Position numbers and translations under genes: made by a program. From JBGPEQ01 sp050180895 (lineage in GTDB: Bacteria; Pseudomonadota; Alphaproteobacteria; Dongiales; Dongiaceae): a DNA stretch of 64,000 bases. Of the stretch, positions 47,857 to 56,343 are shown piece by piece. Every line of letters begins with the position of its first letter. Within the stretch, counting starts at the first letter, position 1. The notes under the pieces were generated by a model that worked only from the letters and a program-made list of their open reading frames with translations, searched no databases and had not been told where the DNA came from. Location: assembly GCA_050180895.1 (NCBI GenBank), contig JBFXDS010000014.1:1-64000 (forward strand), given 5' to 3'.

Positions 47857-49295
47857 GCCTGACCTACCTGCCGGCGCTGCCGGAGATCTTCCTGGCGGTC
47901 GCCGGGCTCGCCCTGCTGGCGCTCGGCGTCTTCCTGCGCGGCGACCCGACCAACCGCATCGCCTGGCTGTCGGTGCTGGCGCTGATCGTCGCGGGCGTCC
48001 TGCTGTTCTGGGATGCGCCGGGCGGGCGGGTGACGGCCTTCGGCGGGTCCTTCATCACCGATCCGTTCGCCCTGTTCTTCAAGGTGCTCGTGCTGATCGG
48101 CTCGGCCTTCGCCATCATCATGTCGCTCGACTACATCGCGCGCGAGAACATGCGGCGGTTCGAGTTCCCGATCCTCATCCTGTTCGCCACGCTCGGCATG
48201 ATGATGATGCTGTCGGCGAACGACCTGATCGCGCTTTATGTCGGACTGGAGCTGCAGAGCCTGGCGCTCTACGTCGTCGCCGCTTTCCAGCGGGATTCCG
48301 TGCGCTCCACGGAGGCCGGCCTCAAATACTTCGTCCTCGGCGCGTTGTCGTCGGGCATGCTGCTGTACGGCGCCTCCATGGTCTACGGCTTCGCCGGGAC
48401 GACGACGTTCGACGGGCTGGCCCGCGCCTTCGCCGGCGAGGGGCCGGCCGCCCTCGGCCTCGTCGTCGGGCTGGTCTTCGTCATCGCCGGCCTCGCCTTC
48501 AAAGTGTCGGCGGTGCCGTTCCACATGTGGACGCCCGACGTTTACGAGGGCGCGCCGACGCCGGTCACCGCCTTCTTCGCCGCCGCGCCCAAGCTCGCCG
48601 CCACCGGCCTGTTCCTGCGCGTCATGGTCGGCCCGTTCCACGAGCTGCACGGCGAGTGGCTGCAGATCATCTGGTTCATCGCCGTCGCCTCGATGATCCT
48701 TGGCGCCGTCGCCGCCGTCGCCCAGACCAACATCAAGCGGCTGATGGCTTACAGCTCGATCGGCAACATCGGCTACGCCCTGGTCGGCCTGGCGCCGGGC
48801 ACGCCCGAGGGCGTGCGCGGGATCCTCGTCTACATGGCGATCTATCTGTTCATGACCGTCGGCACGTTCGGCTGCATCCTGCTCATGCAGCACAAGGGCA
48901 AGTATGTCGAGGGCATCGGCGATCTCGCCGGCCTGTCGAGGACCAACCCGGCGATGGCCGCGGCCCTCGCCATCTTCATGTTCTCGCTGGCCGGCGTGCC
49001 GCCGCTGGCCGGCTTCTTCGGCAAGTTCTATGTCTTCTACGCCGCGGTTCAGGCCGGACTGATCTGGCTCGCGGTCATCGCCGTCGTCACCAGCGTGGTC
49101 TCCGCCTTCTACTATCTGCGCATCGTCAAGGTGATGTATTTCGATGAGCCCACCGCGTCCTTCGATCGCGCCTCCGGCTGGCCGATGAATGCCATCATCA
49201 GCGGATCGGCCCTGGCGGTCCTGGTCTTCCTGGTCTTCGCCGGACCGGTGCTGGACGTGGCCCAGGCTGCCGCGGCATCGCTGTTTCCGAGCTGA
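47853..49295 (+). CDS. nuoN: NADH-quinone oxidoreductase subunit N
   Basis: A 480-aa antiporter-like proton-pumping subunit and last nuo gene. Signatures include ALYVGLELQSLALYVVAAF, VPFHMWTPDVYEGAPTPVTA and YSSIGNIGYALVGLA. The stop overlaps the birA ATG by one base (TGATG), so birA and the genes behind it are probably on the same transcript. Confidence 0.97.
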   Translation: MSLTYLPALPEIFLAVAGLALLALGVFLRGDPTNRIAWLSVLALIVAGVLLFWDAPGGRVTAFGGSFITDPFALFFKVLVLIGSAFAIIMSLDYIARENMRRFEFPILILFATLGMMMMLSANDLIALYVGLELQSLALYVVAAFQRDSVRSTEAGLKYFVLGALSSGMLLYGASMVYGFAGTTTFDGLARAFAGEGPAALGLVVGLVFVIAGLAFKVSAVPFHMWTPDVYEGAPTPVTAFFAAAPKLAATGLFLRVMVGPFHELHGEWLQIIWFIAVASMILGAVAAVAQTNIKRLMAYSSIGNIGYALVGLAPGTPEGVRGILVYMAIYLFMTVGTFGCILLMQHKGKYVEGIGDLAGLSRTNPAMAAALAIFMFSLAGVPPLAGFFGKFYVFYAAVQAGLIWLAVIAVVTSVVSAFYYLRIVKVMYFDEPTASFDRASGWPMNAIISGSALAVLVFLVFAGPVLDVAQAAAASLFPS

Positions 49296-50056
49296 TGGCC
49301 GCGCCGCGCCTGCCGCCCTTCTACAGCCTCGTCCGCCGCGAGCGCGTCGACAGCACCAACGAGGAGGCCAAGCGCCTGGCGGCGGCCGGCGCGCCCGCAG
49401 GCACGCTGGTCTGGGGCGGCGAGCAGCTTGCGGGCCGCGGCCGGCGCGGCCGCGGCTGGAGTTCGCCGCCGGGCAATCTCTACATGTCCCTGCTGCTGCG
49501 TCCGCGCTGTCCGCCGACGATCGCCTGCCAGCTCAATTTCGTCGCCGCCGTGGCGCTGGCCGAGGCGGTCGGCGAATTGCTGCCGTCGGCCGCCGTGGCC
49601 CTGAAGTGGCCCAACGACGTGCTGATCGACGGCGCCAAGGTCTCCGGCCTCCTGCTGGAGGCCGTGGCGGCGCCGGACCATGCCGTCGACTGGCTGGTCA
49701 TCGGCCTCGGCGTCAACGTCGCCAGCCATCCCGCCGATACGCCCTATCCCGCTACCAGCCTGCATCGCGCGGGCGCGGCCGGTGCCGTGCCGGCCGATGT
49801 CCTTCAGGCGTTCGCCGGGCGCTTCGCGACCTGGCACGAGACCTGGCGCGCCGCGGGCTTCGCCCCGGTGCGCGCCCGCTGGCTGGCCTCGGCGCGCGGC
49901 CTGGGCGAGCCGATCGAGGTCCGCCTCGAGCGCGAGACGCTCCGCGGCCTGTTCAGCGACCTCGACGAGAGCGGCGCGCTGATGCTTGATATGGGGAAGG
50001 CGGGCCGCCGCCCGGTCACCACCGGCGACCTGTTCTTTCCGCAGCTCCGGGCCTAG
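49295..50056 (+). CDS. birA: Biotin--acetyl-CoA-carboxylase ligase
   Basis: A 253-aa group I biotin protein ligase that activates biotin as biotinyl-AMP and attaches it to carboxylase carrier proteins. The N-terminal HTH of E. coli BirA is absent, so it should not be a repressor. The active-site loop is AGRGRRGRGWSSPPGNLYMS, followed by KWPNDVLIDGAKVSGLLLE. Position between nuoN and coaX is common in alphaproteobacteria. Confidence 0.95.
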   Translation: MAAPRLPPFYSLVRRERVDSTNEEAKRLAAAGAPAGTLVWGGEQLAGRGRRGRGWSSPPGNLYMSLLLRPRCPPTIACQLNFVAAVALAEAVGELLPSAAVALKWPNDVLIDGAKVSGLLLEAVAAPDHAVDWLVIGLGVNVASHPADTPYPATSLHRAGAAGAVPADVLQAFAGRFATWHETWRAAGFAPVRARWLASARGLGEPIEVRLERETLRGLFSDLDESGALMLDMGKAGRRPVTTGDLFFPQLRA

Positions 50057-50058
50057 CC

Positions 50059-50841
50059 ATGCTCCTCGCCGTCAACGCCAACAACACCAACGTCAAGTTC
50101 GCCGTGTATGACGGCGAACAGGCGCGCGGCGACTGGCGCATCCGCACGGAGAGCGCGCGCACCGCCGACGAATATGTCGTCTGGCTCAGCCAGCTGATGA
50201 GTCTGTCCGGGCTGAGGCTCGCCGACATCACCGACGCCATCATCGCTACCGTCGTGCCGCAGGCGCTGTTCAACCTCCGCATGCTCTGCGAGCGGCATCT
50301 GCGGACGAAGCCGCTGGTCGTCGGCGATCCGAGCCTGCGGCTCGGCATCGAGGTGCTGATGGACATGCCGGCCCAGGAGGTCGGCGCCGACCGGCTGGCC
50401 AACGCCGTCGGCGGTCATGTCATGTTCGGGCGCCCGCTGATCATCGTCGATTTCGGCACCGCCACCACCTTCGACGTCGTCGACGGCCGGGGCAACTATG
50501 TCGGCGGCGCCATCGCGCCCGGCATCAACCTCAGCCTGGAAGCGCTGCACGGCGCCACGGCCATGCTGCCGCGCATCGCCGTCGCCGCGCCGAAGCGCGC
50601 CATCGGCAAGGATACGCTGACGGCCATGCAGTCCGGCATCTATTGGGGCTATGTCGGGCTGATCGAGGGCATCGTCGCGCGCATCCGCGCCGAGTTCGGC
50701 GCCGATCTCACGGTCGTCGCCACCGGCGGCTTGGCGCCGCTCTTCGCCAAGGCGACGCCGGTGATCGAGGCGCACGAGCCGGAGATCACCATGCGCGGCC
50801 TGGTCGAGATCTTCCGCCGCAACCGGAGCGCGCCGGCTTGA
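50059..50841 (+). CDS. coaX: Type III pantothenate kinase
   Basis: A 260-aa ASKHA-fold kinase that phosphorylates pantothenate, the first step of coenzyme A synthesis. Motifs VGADRLANAVGG and VDFGTATTFDVV are intact. In the first phosphate loop, however, MLLAVNANNTNVKF replaces the usual DxGNTN, changing Asp6 and Gly8 to Asn; Asp6 normally helps bind metal and ATP. The gene starts 2 bp after birA and its TGA overlaps the rnj TTG start. Confidence 0.9.
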   Translation: MLLAVNANNTNVKFAVYDGEQARGDWRIRTESARTADEYVVWLSQLMSLSGLRLADITDAIIATVVPQALFNLRMLCERHLRTKPLVVGDPSLRLGIEVLMDMPAQEVGADRLANAVGGHVMFGRPLIIVDFGTATTFDVVDGRGNYVGGAIAPGINLSLEALHGATAMLPRIAVAAPKRAIGKDTLTAMQSGIYWGYVGLIEGIVARIRAEFGADLTVVATGGLAPLFAKATPVIEAHEPEITMRGLVEIFRRNRSAPA

Positions 50842-52496
50842 ACCGCGCCGCGCCGGCCGAGCTCCTCTTCCTGCCGCTGGGCGGGGCAGGGGAGATCGGC
50901 ATGAACCTCAACCTCTACGGCTATGGCGGCAAGTGGCTGATGGTCGATCTCGGCGTCACCTTCGGCGACGAGCGCACGCCGGGCATCGAGGTGATCATGC
51001 CCGACATCGGCTTCATCGAGGCCCGCCGCGACGACCTCGTCGGCCTCGTCCTGACCCACGGCCACGAGGATCATATCGGCGCCGTGCCCTATCTGTGGCC
51101 GCGGCTGCGCTGCCCGATCTACGCGACGCCCTTTACCGCCGCGCTGGTCCGCCGCAAGCTGCGCGAGGTCGGCGAGGCCGACGCCGCCGACATCACGGAG
51201 ATCCCGATGTCGGGCCGCTTCAGCCTGCCGCCCTTCGAGCTGGAGCTGGTGACGCTGACCCACTCGATCCCCGAACCGAACGCGGTAGTCATCCGGACGC
51301 CGCTCGGCGTGCTGCTGCACACCGGCGACTGGAAGCTCGATCCGGAGCCGCTCGTCGGGCCGGTGGCCGACGAGGCGGCGCTGCGCCGGCTGGGCGAGGA
51401 GGGCGTCCTCGCCATGGTCTGCGATTCCACCAACGCGCTCGTGCATGGCGCCTCCGGCTCCGAGGCCGAGGTGCGCGACAGCCTCGAGGAGCTGGTCGGC
51501 CGCCTGCCCGGTCGCGTCGCCGTCGCCTCCTTCGCCAGCAACGTGGCGCGGCTGGAATCGATCGCCCGCGCCGCCGCCGCCCATGGCCGCGACGTCGCGC
51601 TCGTCGGCCGCTCGCTCTGGCGGATCGCCGAAGCGGCGCGCGCCAGCGGCTACCTCGCCGACCTGCCGCCCTTCGTCACGGAGCACGATGTCGGCTATCT
51701 CCCGCGCGAGAAGGTGCTGATGATCTGCACCGGCAGCCAGGGCGAGCCGCGCTCGGCCCTGGCCCGTATCGCCCGCGAGGAGCATCCCAACGTGGTCCTG
51801 GAACGGGGCGATTCCGTGATCTTCTCCTCGCGCATCATCCCCGGCAACGAGCGCGCCATCGGCGAGCTGCAGAACGCCCTCGTCCGCCTCGGCGTCGAGG
51901 TGCTGACCGAGCGCGACCATTTCATCCATGTCTCCGGCCATCCCGCGCGCGACGAGCTGACCTCCATGTACCAGTGGGTGCGGCCGAAGATCGCCGTTCC
52001 CGTGCATGGCGAGCTGCGCCACCTGGCCGCCCATGCGCGCCTCGCCGAGAGCTGCCAGGTGTCGCAGGCCCTGGTGATCGAGAACGGCGATCTCATCCGG
52101 CTGGCGCCCGGCCGGGCCGAGGTGACCGATCGCGTTGCCGCCGGCCGGCTGGGGCTGGACGGCAAGGCGATCATACCGCTCGACGGCATGGTCATGCGCA
52201 CGCGCCACCGCACGGTGTGGAATGGCGCCGCCGTCGCCACGCTGGTGCTGGACAAGGCGGGCAGGCTCAAGGCCGATCCGCAGGTCACGGTGCACGGCCT
52301 GCTCGATCCCGAGCTCGACACCGACCGTCTCGACGAGGTGCGAGGGGCGGTGCGCGCGGCGGTCGCCGCGCTGTCCGGCGACGACCGCGAGGATGACGCC
52401 GCCGTCAAGGAGGCGGCGCGGCTTGCGGTTCGCCGCACGCTGCATGCCAGCCACGGCAAGAAGCCAGTCACCGACGTGCATGTCGTCCGCGTGTAG
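50838..52496 (+). CDS. rnj: Ribonuclease J
   Basis: A 552-aa metallo-beta-lactamase/beta-CASP ribonuclease with 5'-exo and endonuclease activity in mRNA decay and rRNA maturation. Visible features are LGGAGEIGMNLNLYGYGG, the zinc motif LTHGHEDHIGAVPYLW, HTGDWKLDPEP, and the beta-CASP motif HVSGHPARDELTSMYQWVRP. I chose the TTG at 50838, which overlaps the coaX stop (TTGA) and keeps the N-terminal GGAGEIG loop; the next ATG (50901) would remove it. Confidence 0.95.
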   Translation: MNRAAPAELLFLPLGGAGEIGMNLNLYGYGGKWLMVDLGVTFGDERTPGIEVIMPDIGFIEARRDDLVGLVLTHGHEDHIGAVPYLWPRLRCPIYATPFTAALVRRKLREVGEADAADITEIPMSGRFSLPPFELELVTLTHSIPEPNAVVIRTPLGVLLHTGDWKLDPEPLVGPVADEAALRRLGEEGVLAMVCDSTNALVHGASGSEAEVRDSLEELVGRLPGRVAVASFASNVARLESIARAAAAHGRDVALVGRSLWRIAEAARASGYLADLPPFVTEHDVGYLPREKVLMICTGSQGEPRSALARIAREEHPNVVLERGDSVIFSSRIIPGNERAIGELQNALVRLGVEVLTERDHFIHVSGHPARDELTSMYQWVRPKIAVPVHGELRHLAAHARLAESCQVSQALVIENGDLIRLAPGRAEVTDRVAAGRLGLDGKAIIPLDGMVMRTRHRTVWNGAAVATLVLDKAGRLKADPQVTVHGLLDPELDTDRLDEVRGAVRAAVAALSGDDREDDAAVKEAARLAVRRTLHASHGKKPVTDVHVVRV

Positions 52497-52570
52497 CAAG
52501 CGGCGCTGGACAATCCCCGGCCGGCGCCTAGATTAGCCACTGGGAGTTAAGATGCGTTGCATTCGCGCCG

Positions 52571-52655
52571 GTGCGTCCTTCGACAAGCTCAGGATGAGGG
52601 GGAGTCTTCGTGGCAGGAAGAAGAGCCCTCATCCTGAGCTTGTCGAAGGACGCAC
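52571..52655. repeat. Dispersed palindromic element (copy D), after rnj
   Basis: Inverted arms of 30 bp (52571-52600 and 52626-52655) around a 25-nt spacer with AGTCTTCGTGGCAG. It fills most of the rnj-mce gap. Confidence 0.93.
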
Positions 52656-52700
52656 GACGTCGATCCGAGCCGCCCATCGATTCATCGGGATGCCGGCCCC

Positions 52701-53105
52701 ATGATCGGACGCCTCAATCACGTCGCCATCGCCGTGCCGGACCTGGCCGCCGCCGCCGCGCTCTACCGCGATACGCTGGGCGCCCGGGTGTCGGCGCCGG
52801 TGCCGCAGCCGGCGCACGGCGTGACCGTGGTCTTCGTCGAGCTGCCGAACACCAAGATCGAGCTGTTGCATCCCCTCGGCGACAACTCGCCGATCGCCGG
52901 CTTCCTGCAGAAGAACGCCGGCGGCGGCATCCATCATGTCTGCTACGAGGTCGAGGACATCCGCGCCGCCCGTGACCGGCTCAAGGCCGCCGGCGCGCGC
53001 GTCCTCGGCGACGGCGAGCCCCGCATCGGCGCCCACGACAAGCCCGTGCTGTTCCTGCACCCGAAGGATTTCTGCGGCACCCTGATCGAGCTGGAGCAGG
53101 CCTGA
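52701..53105 (+). CDS. mce: Methylmalonyl-CoA epimerase
   Basis: A 134-aa vicinal-oxygen-chelate protein that interconverts the epimers of methylmalonyl-CoA in propionyl-CoA metabolism. Metal ligands are the His in RLNHVAIAVPDL, the His pair in GGGIHHVCYEVEDI and the Glu in LIELEQA; HPKDFCGTLIELEQ is the family C-terminus. It is 1 bp from the next gene, so the two are probably translated from one message. Confidence 0.95.
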   Translation: MIGRLNHVAIAVPDLAAAAALYRDTLGARVSAPVPQPAHGVTVVFVELPNTKIELLHPLGDNSPIAGFLQKNAGGGIHHVCYEVEDIRAARDRLKAAGARVLGDGEPRIGAHDKPVLFLHPKDFCGTLIELEQA

Positions 53106-53106
53106 G

Positions 53107-53343
53107 ATGGGCTGGATCGCCGGAGTCTTCGTCTACGCGCTGATCTGGTTCATCGTGCTGTTCACCGTGCTGCCTTGGGGCGTCCGCGTGCCCGACAATC
53201 CCGAGCCCGGCCACGCGCCGAGCGCGCCGATCAATCCGCATATCGGCGTGAAGCTGATCGCCACCTCCCTCGTCTCGGCCGTGATCTGGCTCATCGTCTG
53301 GTACGTGATGGAGAGCGGCTGGGTATCGTTTCGTCCGGCGTAG
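53107..53343 (+). CDS. DUF1467 family membrane protein
   Basis: A 78-aa protein with two transmembrane helices (IAGVFVYALIWFIVLFTVLP and LIATSLVSAVIWLIVWYVME) joined by a loop containing WGVRVPDNPEPGHAPSAP, the DUF1467 signature. Its function is unknown; in alphaproteobacteria it is typically placed next to mce, as here. Confidence 0.9.
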   Translation: MGWIAGVFVYALIWFIVLFTVLPWGVRVPDNPEPGHAPSAPINPHIGVKLIATSLVSAVIWLIVWYVMESGWVSFRPA

Positions 53344-53349
53344 GCGGCG

Positions 53350-53904
53350 ATGCCCGGCGGCGACGCACCCATGCCCAGCTACTGCGACATCGCTCCCGGC
53401 GATCCCTGGCACGGCCCCTATCACGAGCGGGAATACGGCTTCCCCATCGGCGACGAGCAGGCGCTCTTCGAGCGGCTGGTGCTGGAGATCAACCAAGCCG
53501 GGCTGAGCTGGCTCACCATCCTCAAGAAGCGCGAGGCGTTCCGGAAGGCCTATCACGGCTTCGAGGTCGACCGCGTCGCCCGCTACCGCGACCGGGATCG
53601 CGCCCGGCTGCTGGCCGATGCCGGCATCATCCGCAACCGGCTCAAGATCGACGCCACCATCGAAAATGCCCGGCGCATCCAGCGGCTGCGCGGGGAGCAC
53701 GGCTCGTTCGCCGAATGGTTGGCCGTCCATCACCCCCGCGACAAGGCGGAGTGGGTGAAGCTGTTCAAGAAGACCTTCGTCTTCACCGGCGGCGAGATCG
53801 TCGGCGAGTTCCTGATGAGCATCGGCTATCTGCCGGGGGCGCACCGGAGCGATTGCCCGGTCCACCGCCGGATCGCCGGTCTGCAACCGCCGTGGATGAA
53901 ATAA
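53350..53904 (+). CDS. tag: DNA-3-methyladenine glycosylase I
   Basis: A 184-aa base-excision repair enzyme that removes 3-methyladenine from alkylated DNA. The family motifs LFERLVLEINQAGLSWLTIL, KREAFRKAYHGFEVD and IIRNRLKIDATIENARRIQ are clear. Likely zinc ligands are Cys12, a His in GPYHEREYG, and the His and Cys of GAHRSDCPVH. MKRCxWC at the usual N-terminus is replaced by a shorter MPSYCDI-type start. It lies 6 bp after the DUF1467 gene. Confidence 0.9.
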   Translation: MPGGDAPMPSYCDIAPGDPWHGPYHEREYGFPIGDEQALFERLVLEINQAGLSWLTILKKREAFRKAYHGFEVDRVARYRDRDRARLLADAGIIRNRLKIDATIENARRIQRLRGEHGSFAEWLAVHHPRDKAEWVKLFKKTFVFTGGEIVGEFLMSIGYLPGAHRSDCPVHRRIAGLQPPWMK

Positions 53905-53951
53905 ATATCAATTTCAGATAGTTGCGATCATTTTTTCATGTTATGAGGAAG

Positions 53952-53987
53952 CCGAAAAAGAAAGAGGCAAGCCCCTTGGGGCTTGCC
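53952..53987 (-). terminator. Rho-independent terminator reading on the minus strand
   Basis: 10-bp arms (53966-53975 and 53978-53987) close a very tight loop. On the minus strand the hairpin is followed by TCTTTCTTTTTC. No plus-strand T-tract follows. It directly follows the 51-aa minus-strand ORF at 53994-54149. Confidence 0.75.
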
Positions 53988-53993
53988 CAAAAT

Positions 53994-54149
53994 TCACTGT
54001 CGTTTTCCGTTATTGGCCTTGGAGGTGCCTTGGGATCGATCCCAAGGGTGGCTTTCCCTCGCTGCGTTCTTCCCTGAACCTGGGCCGAAAAAGCGGTTGC
54101 CCGCCTTGCTGCCCTTGCTTGTTGGCGCGGTGATTATACTCAATTGCAT
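53994..54149 (-). CDS. Possible 51-aa basic protein
   Basis: A short frame starts at ATG (MQLSIITAPTSKGSKAGNRF) and continues through FFGPGSGKNAARESHPWDRS to a TGA 7 bp before an intrinsic terminator on the same strand. The product is basic, rich in Lys, Gly, Ser and Asn, and has no membrane segment. No strong ribosome binding site is seen (GAGTAG about 10 bp upstream). The overlapping plus-strand frame (53983-54177) starts at a TTG inside the hairpin and has poorer third-position GC. The locus might instead encode a small RNA ending at the terminator. A 20-bp perfect palindrome at 54029-54048 lies inside it. Confidence 0.4.
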   Translation of the reverse strand: MQLSIITAPTSKGSKAGNRFFGPGSGKNAARESHPWDRSQGTSKANNGKRQ

Positions 54150-54336
54150 TCGAAAAGCTACTCAAAAGATTAAATAATTCCACAGCTCTTCATATGACAC
54201 TTTAGGACAGGCTCCGGCCGAGCGGGTGTCGTGGCAACGCAGCATTAAACCGGACGTTGTAGGACAGATGGTCCGTCGCCGTGGCGACGGAACGGAATTT
54301 TTCTAACCAGATGGTCAACTAGTTGTCGGCCGCCGC

Positions 54337-54768
54337 ATGTCGATGATTCGCCTGTGCCATGTCGCCGCGCCCACTCTCGCCATCCTCGCCGGCATGAGCG
54401 CGAGCAACGCCGCGGAACGCACCATCGCCGTCGCGCGCTCGGATTGCCAACTGGCGATCGAGCATGCGCCGGCGCCGGACGTCGCCTATCGGCCGGGCGT
54501 CGACGTGCATGGTCGTCCGGTGGCGCCGGCCGATGTCGAGCATCCCGACATCGTCCTGCCGGATGTCATCCCGATCTTCATCTCGGCCGATCTGCGGCGC
54601 CGGTTCGGGTTGCGGCGCAACTCGCCGTTGCTGGAGGCCGAGGCGGGGATCGGCATCGTCGAGTTCCAGTTGTCGAGCGGCCGCCTGTTCTTCAACGGCG
54701 TCGAGCTCAGCGAAGCGGACGAGCAGGCCTTGGCCGTCCTGTGCCGCGAGGGCGAGGCCCGCCGCTGA
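54337..54768 (+). CDS. Small exported protein of unknown function
   Basis: A 143-aa protein with a Sec-type signal peptide (IRLCHVAAPTLAILAGMSAS, cleaved after ASNAA). The mature part contains CQLAIEHAPAPDVAYRPGVD, LPDVIPIFISADLRRRFG and VEFQLSSGRLFFNGVEL, a pattern I associate with short conserved periplasmic proteins of Rhodospirillales, but no function is known to me. The two Cys could pair. The gene has a region of about 150 bp upstream without clear promoter boxes. Confidence 0.65.
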   Translation: MSMIRLCHVAAPTLAILAGMSASNAAERTIAVARSDCQLAIEHAPAPDVAYRPGVDVHGRPVAPADVEHPDIVLPDVIPIFISADLRRRFGLRRNSPLLEAEAGIGIVEFQLSSGRLFFNGVELSEADEQALAVLCREGEARR

Positions 54769-54873
54769 GCCCGCCGGGCCATGGACAGGCCCGCCCCCAT
54801 TGCCTACAGTCCGGCCGCCTTGCCGCGCGGCCGCCGCCGCGCGGTCCCGGTATGACGGCGACGAGGTCGACCG

Positions 54874-56187
54874 ATGCGGCTGTCCGCCTACTTCCTGCCG
54901 ACGCTGAAGGAGACCCCGGCCGAGGCCGAGATCGTCTCGCATCGCCTGATGCTGCGGGCGGGCATGGTGCGGCAGGCGAGCGCCGGCATCTATTCCTGGC
55001 TGCCCCTCGGCTTCCGCGTCCTCAAGCGCATCGAGCAGATCGTGCGCGAGGAGCAGGACCGCGCCGGCGCCCAGGAAGTGCTGATGCCGACCATCCAGGC
55101 GGCCGATCTCTGGAAGAAGTCCGGCCGCTACGACGACTATGGCAAGGAGATGCTGCGCATCACCGACCGAAAGGACCGGGAGATGCTGTACGGCCCCACC
55201 AACGAGGAGCTGATCACCGACATCTTCGCCGGCGCGGTCAACAGCTACAAGGCGCTGCCCAAGCTGCTCTATCACATCCAGTGGAAGTTCCGCGACGAGC
55301 TGCGCCCGCGCTTCGGGGTGATGCGCGGCCGCGAGTTCCTGATGAAGGACGCCTATTCCTTCGACTTGACGGAGGATGATGCGCTCCTCTCGTACTGGAC
55401 GATGTACATCGCGTACATGAAGACCTTCAAGCGGATGGGCCTCCGGCCGATCCCCATGCGTGCGGAGACCGGTCCCATCGGCGGCAATCTGAGCCACGAA
55501 TTCCAGATCGAGGCCAAGACGGGCGAGTCGCAGATATTCTACGATTCCGACATCGTCGACCTCGACTACGCGACTGTCGATCCGAAGCCGGCGGTCATTC
55601 GCGATTTCCTGGACCGGATGTATGCGGCGACGGACGACAAGCACGACGTCGCCAGCTTCGAGCGGCGCGTCCCGGAGGCTCGGCGTCGGACCGGCCGCGG
55701 CATCGAAGTCGGCCACATCTTCTACTTCGGCACCAAGTACTCGAAGAAAGAGGCGATCGGCGCCGTCGTTTCCACGCCGACGGGCGAGCAGGTTCCGGTG
55801 CATATGGGGTCCTACGGCATCGGCGTGTCGCGGCTCGTCGGCGCCATCATCGAGGCCAGTCATGACGAGGCCGGCATCATCTGGCCGGAGTCCGTGGCGC
55901 CCTTCAAGGTCGGCCTCGTCAATCTCAAGGCCGGCGACGCCGCCTGCGATGCGGCTTGCGCCGATCTCTACGGCAGGCTTCGGGCGGCGGGTGTCGAAGT
56001 GCTGTATGACGACCGCGACGAACGGCCGGGCGCCAAGTTCGCGGAGATGGACCTGATCGGCCTGCCCTGGCAGCTGATCGTCGGCCCGCGCGGCCTCGCG
56101 GCGGGCAAGGTGGAGCTCAAGCAGCGCGCCACCGGCGAGCGCCAGGAGCTGTCGACCGATGCGGCGCTGGCCAAGGTCGTCGGCTAG
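54874..56187 (+). CDS. proS: Prolyl-tRNA synthetase, short bacterial form
   Basis: A 437-aa class II synthetase that charges tRNA-Pro. Motif 2 is HIQWKFRDELRPRFGVMRGR and motif 3 is MGSYGIGVSRLVGAI. The insertion editing domain of the long bacterial form is missing, so this is the short alphaproteobacterial type, ending in the anticodon-binding domain (PFKVGLVNLKAGD to VELKQRATGE). It is separated from the lol genes by a palindromic element. Confidence 0.96.
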   Translation: MRLSAYFLPTLKETPAEAEIVSHRLMLRAGMVRQASAGIYSWLPLGFRVLKRIEQIVREEQDRAGAQEVLMPTIQAADLWKKSGRYDDYGKEMLRITDRKDREMLYGPTNEELITDIFAGAVNSYKALPKLLYHIQWKFRDELRPRFGVMRGREFLMKDAYSFDLTEDDALLSYWTMYIAYMKTFKRMGLRPIPMRAETGPIGGNLSHEFQIEAKTGESQIFYDSDIVDLDYATVDPKPAVIRDFLDRMYAATDDKHDVASFERRVPEARRRTGRGIEVGHIFYFGTKYSKKEAIGAVVSTPTGEQVPVHMGSYGIGVSRLVGAIIEASHDEAGIIWPESVAPFKVGLVNLKAGDAACDAACADLYGRLRAAGVEVLYDDRDERPGAKFAEMDLIGLPWQLIVGPRGLAAGKVELKQRATGERQELSTDAALAKVVG

Positions 56188-56230
56188 GCGGCTGCCTTAG
56201 GCCCGCCTTGGAGCTCCGAATCGGCGTGGT

Positions 56231-56311
56231 GCTCGCTTCGACAGGCTCGGCATGAGGGCTTTTCTTTCTGCCACGAAGACTTTTCCTCATCCTGAGCTTG
56301 TCGAAGGACGC
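56231..56311. repeat. Dispersed palindromic element (copy E), reverse orientation
   Basis: Imperfect arms (56231-56258 and 56285-56311). The spacer is the reverse complement of that in copy D (CTGCCACGAAGACT here, AGTCTTCGTGGCAG there), so this copy is inverted relative to the others. The left arm has diverged. Confidence 0.88.
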
Positions 56312-56343
56312 AGGGTGCCCATGCGGCGCCGCGGGCGGTCCTG

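Noticed and set aside
53983..54177. 64-codon plus-strand frame with a hydrophobic C-terminus
   Set aside because: It starts at a TTG inside a terminator hairpin and has poorer third-position GC than the opposite frame; kept only as an alternative to the 51-aa ORF.
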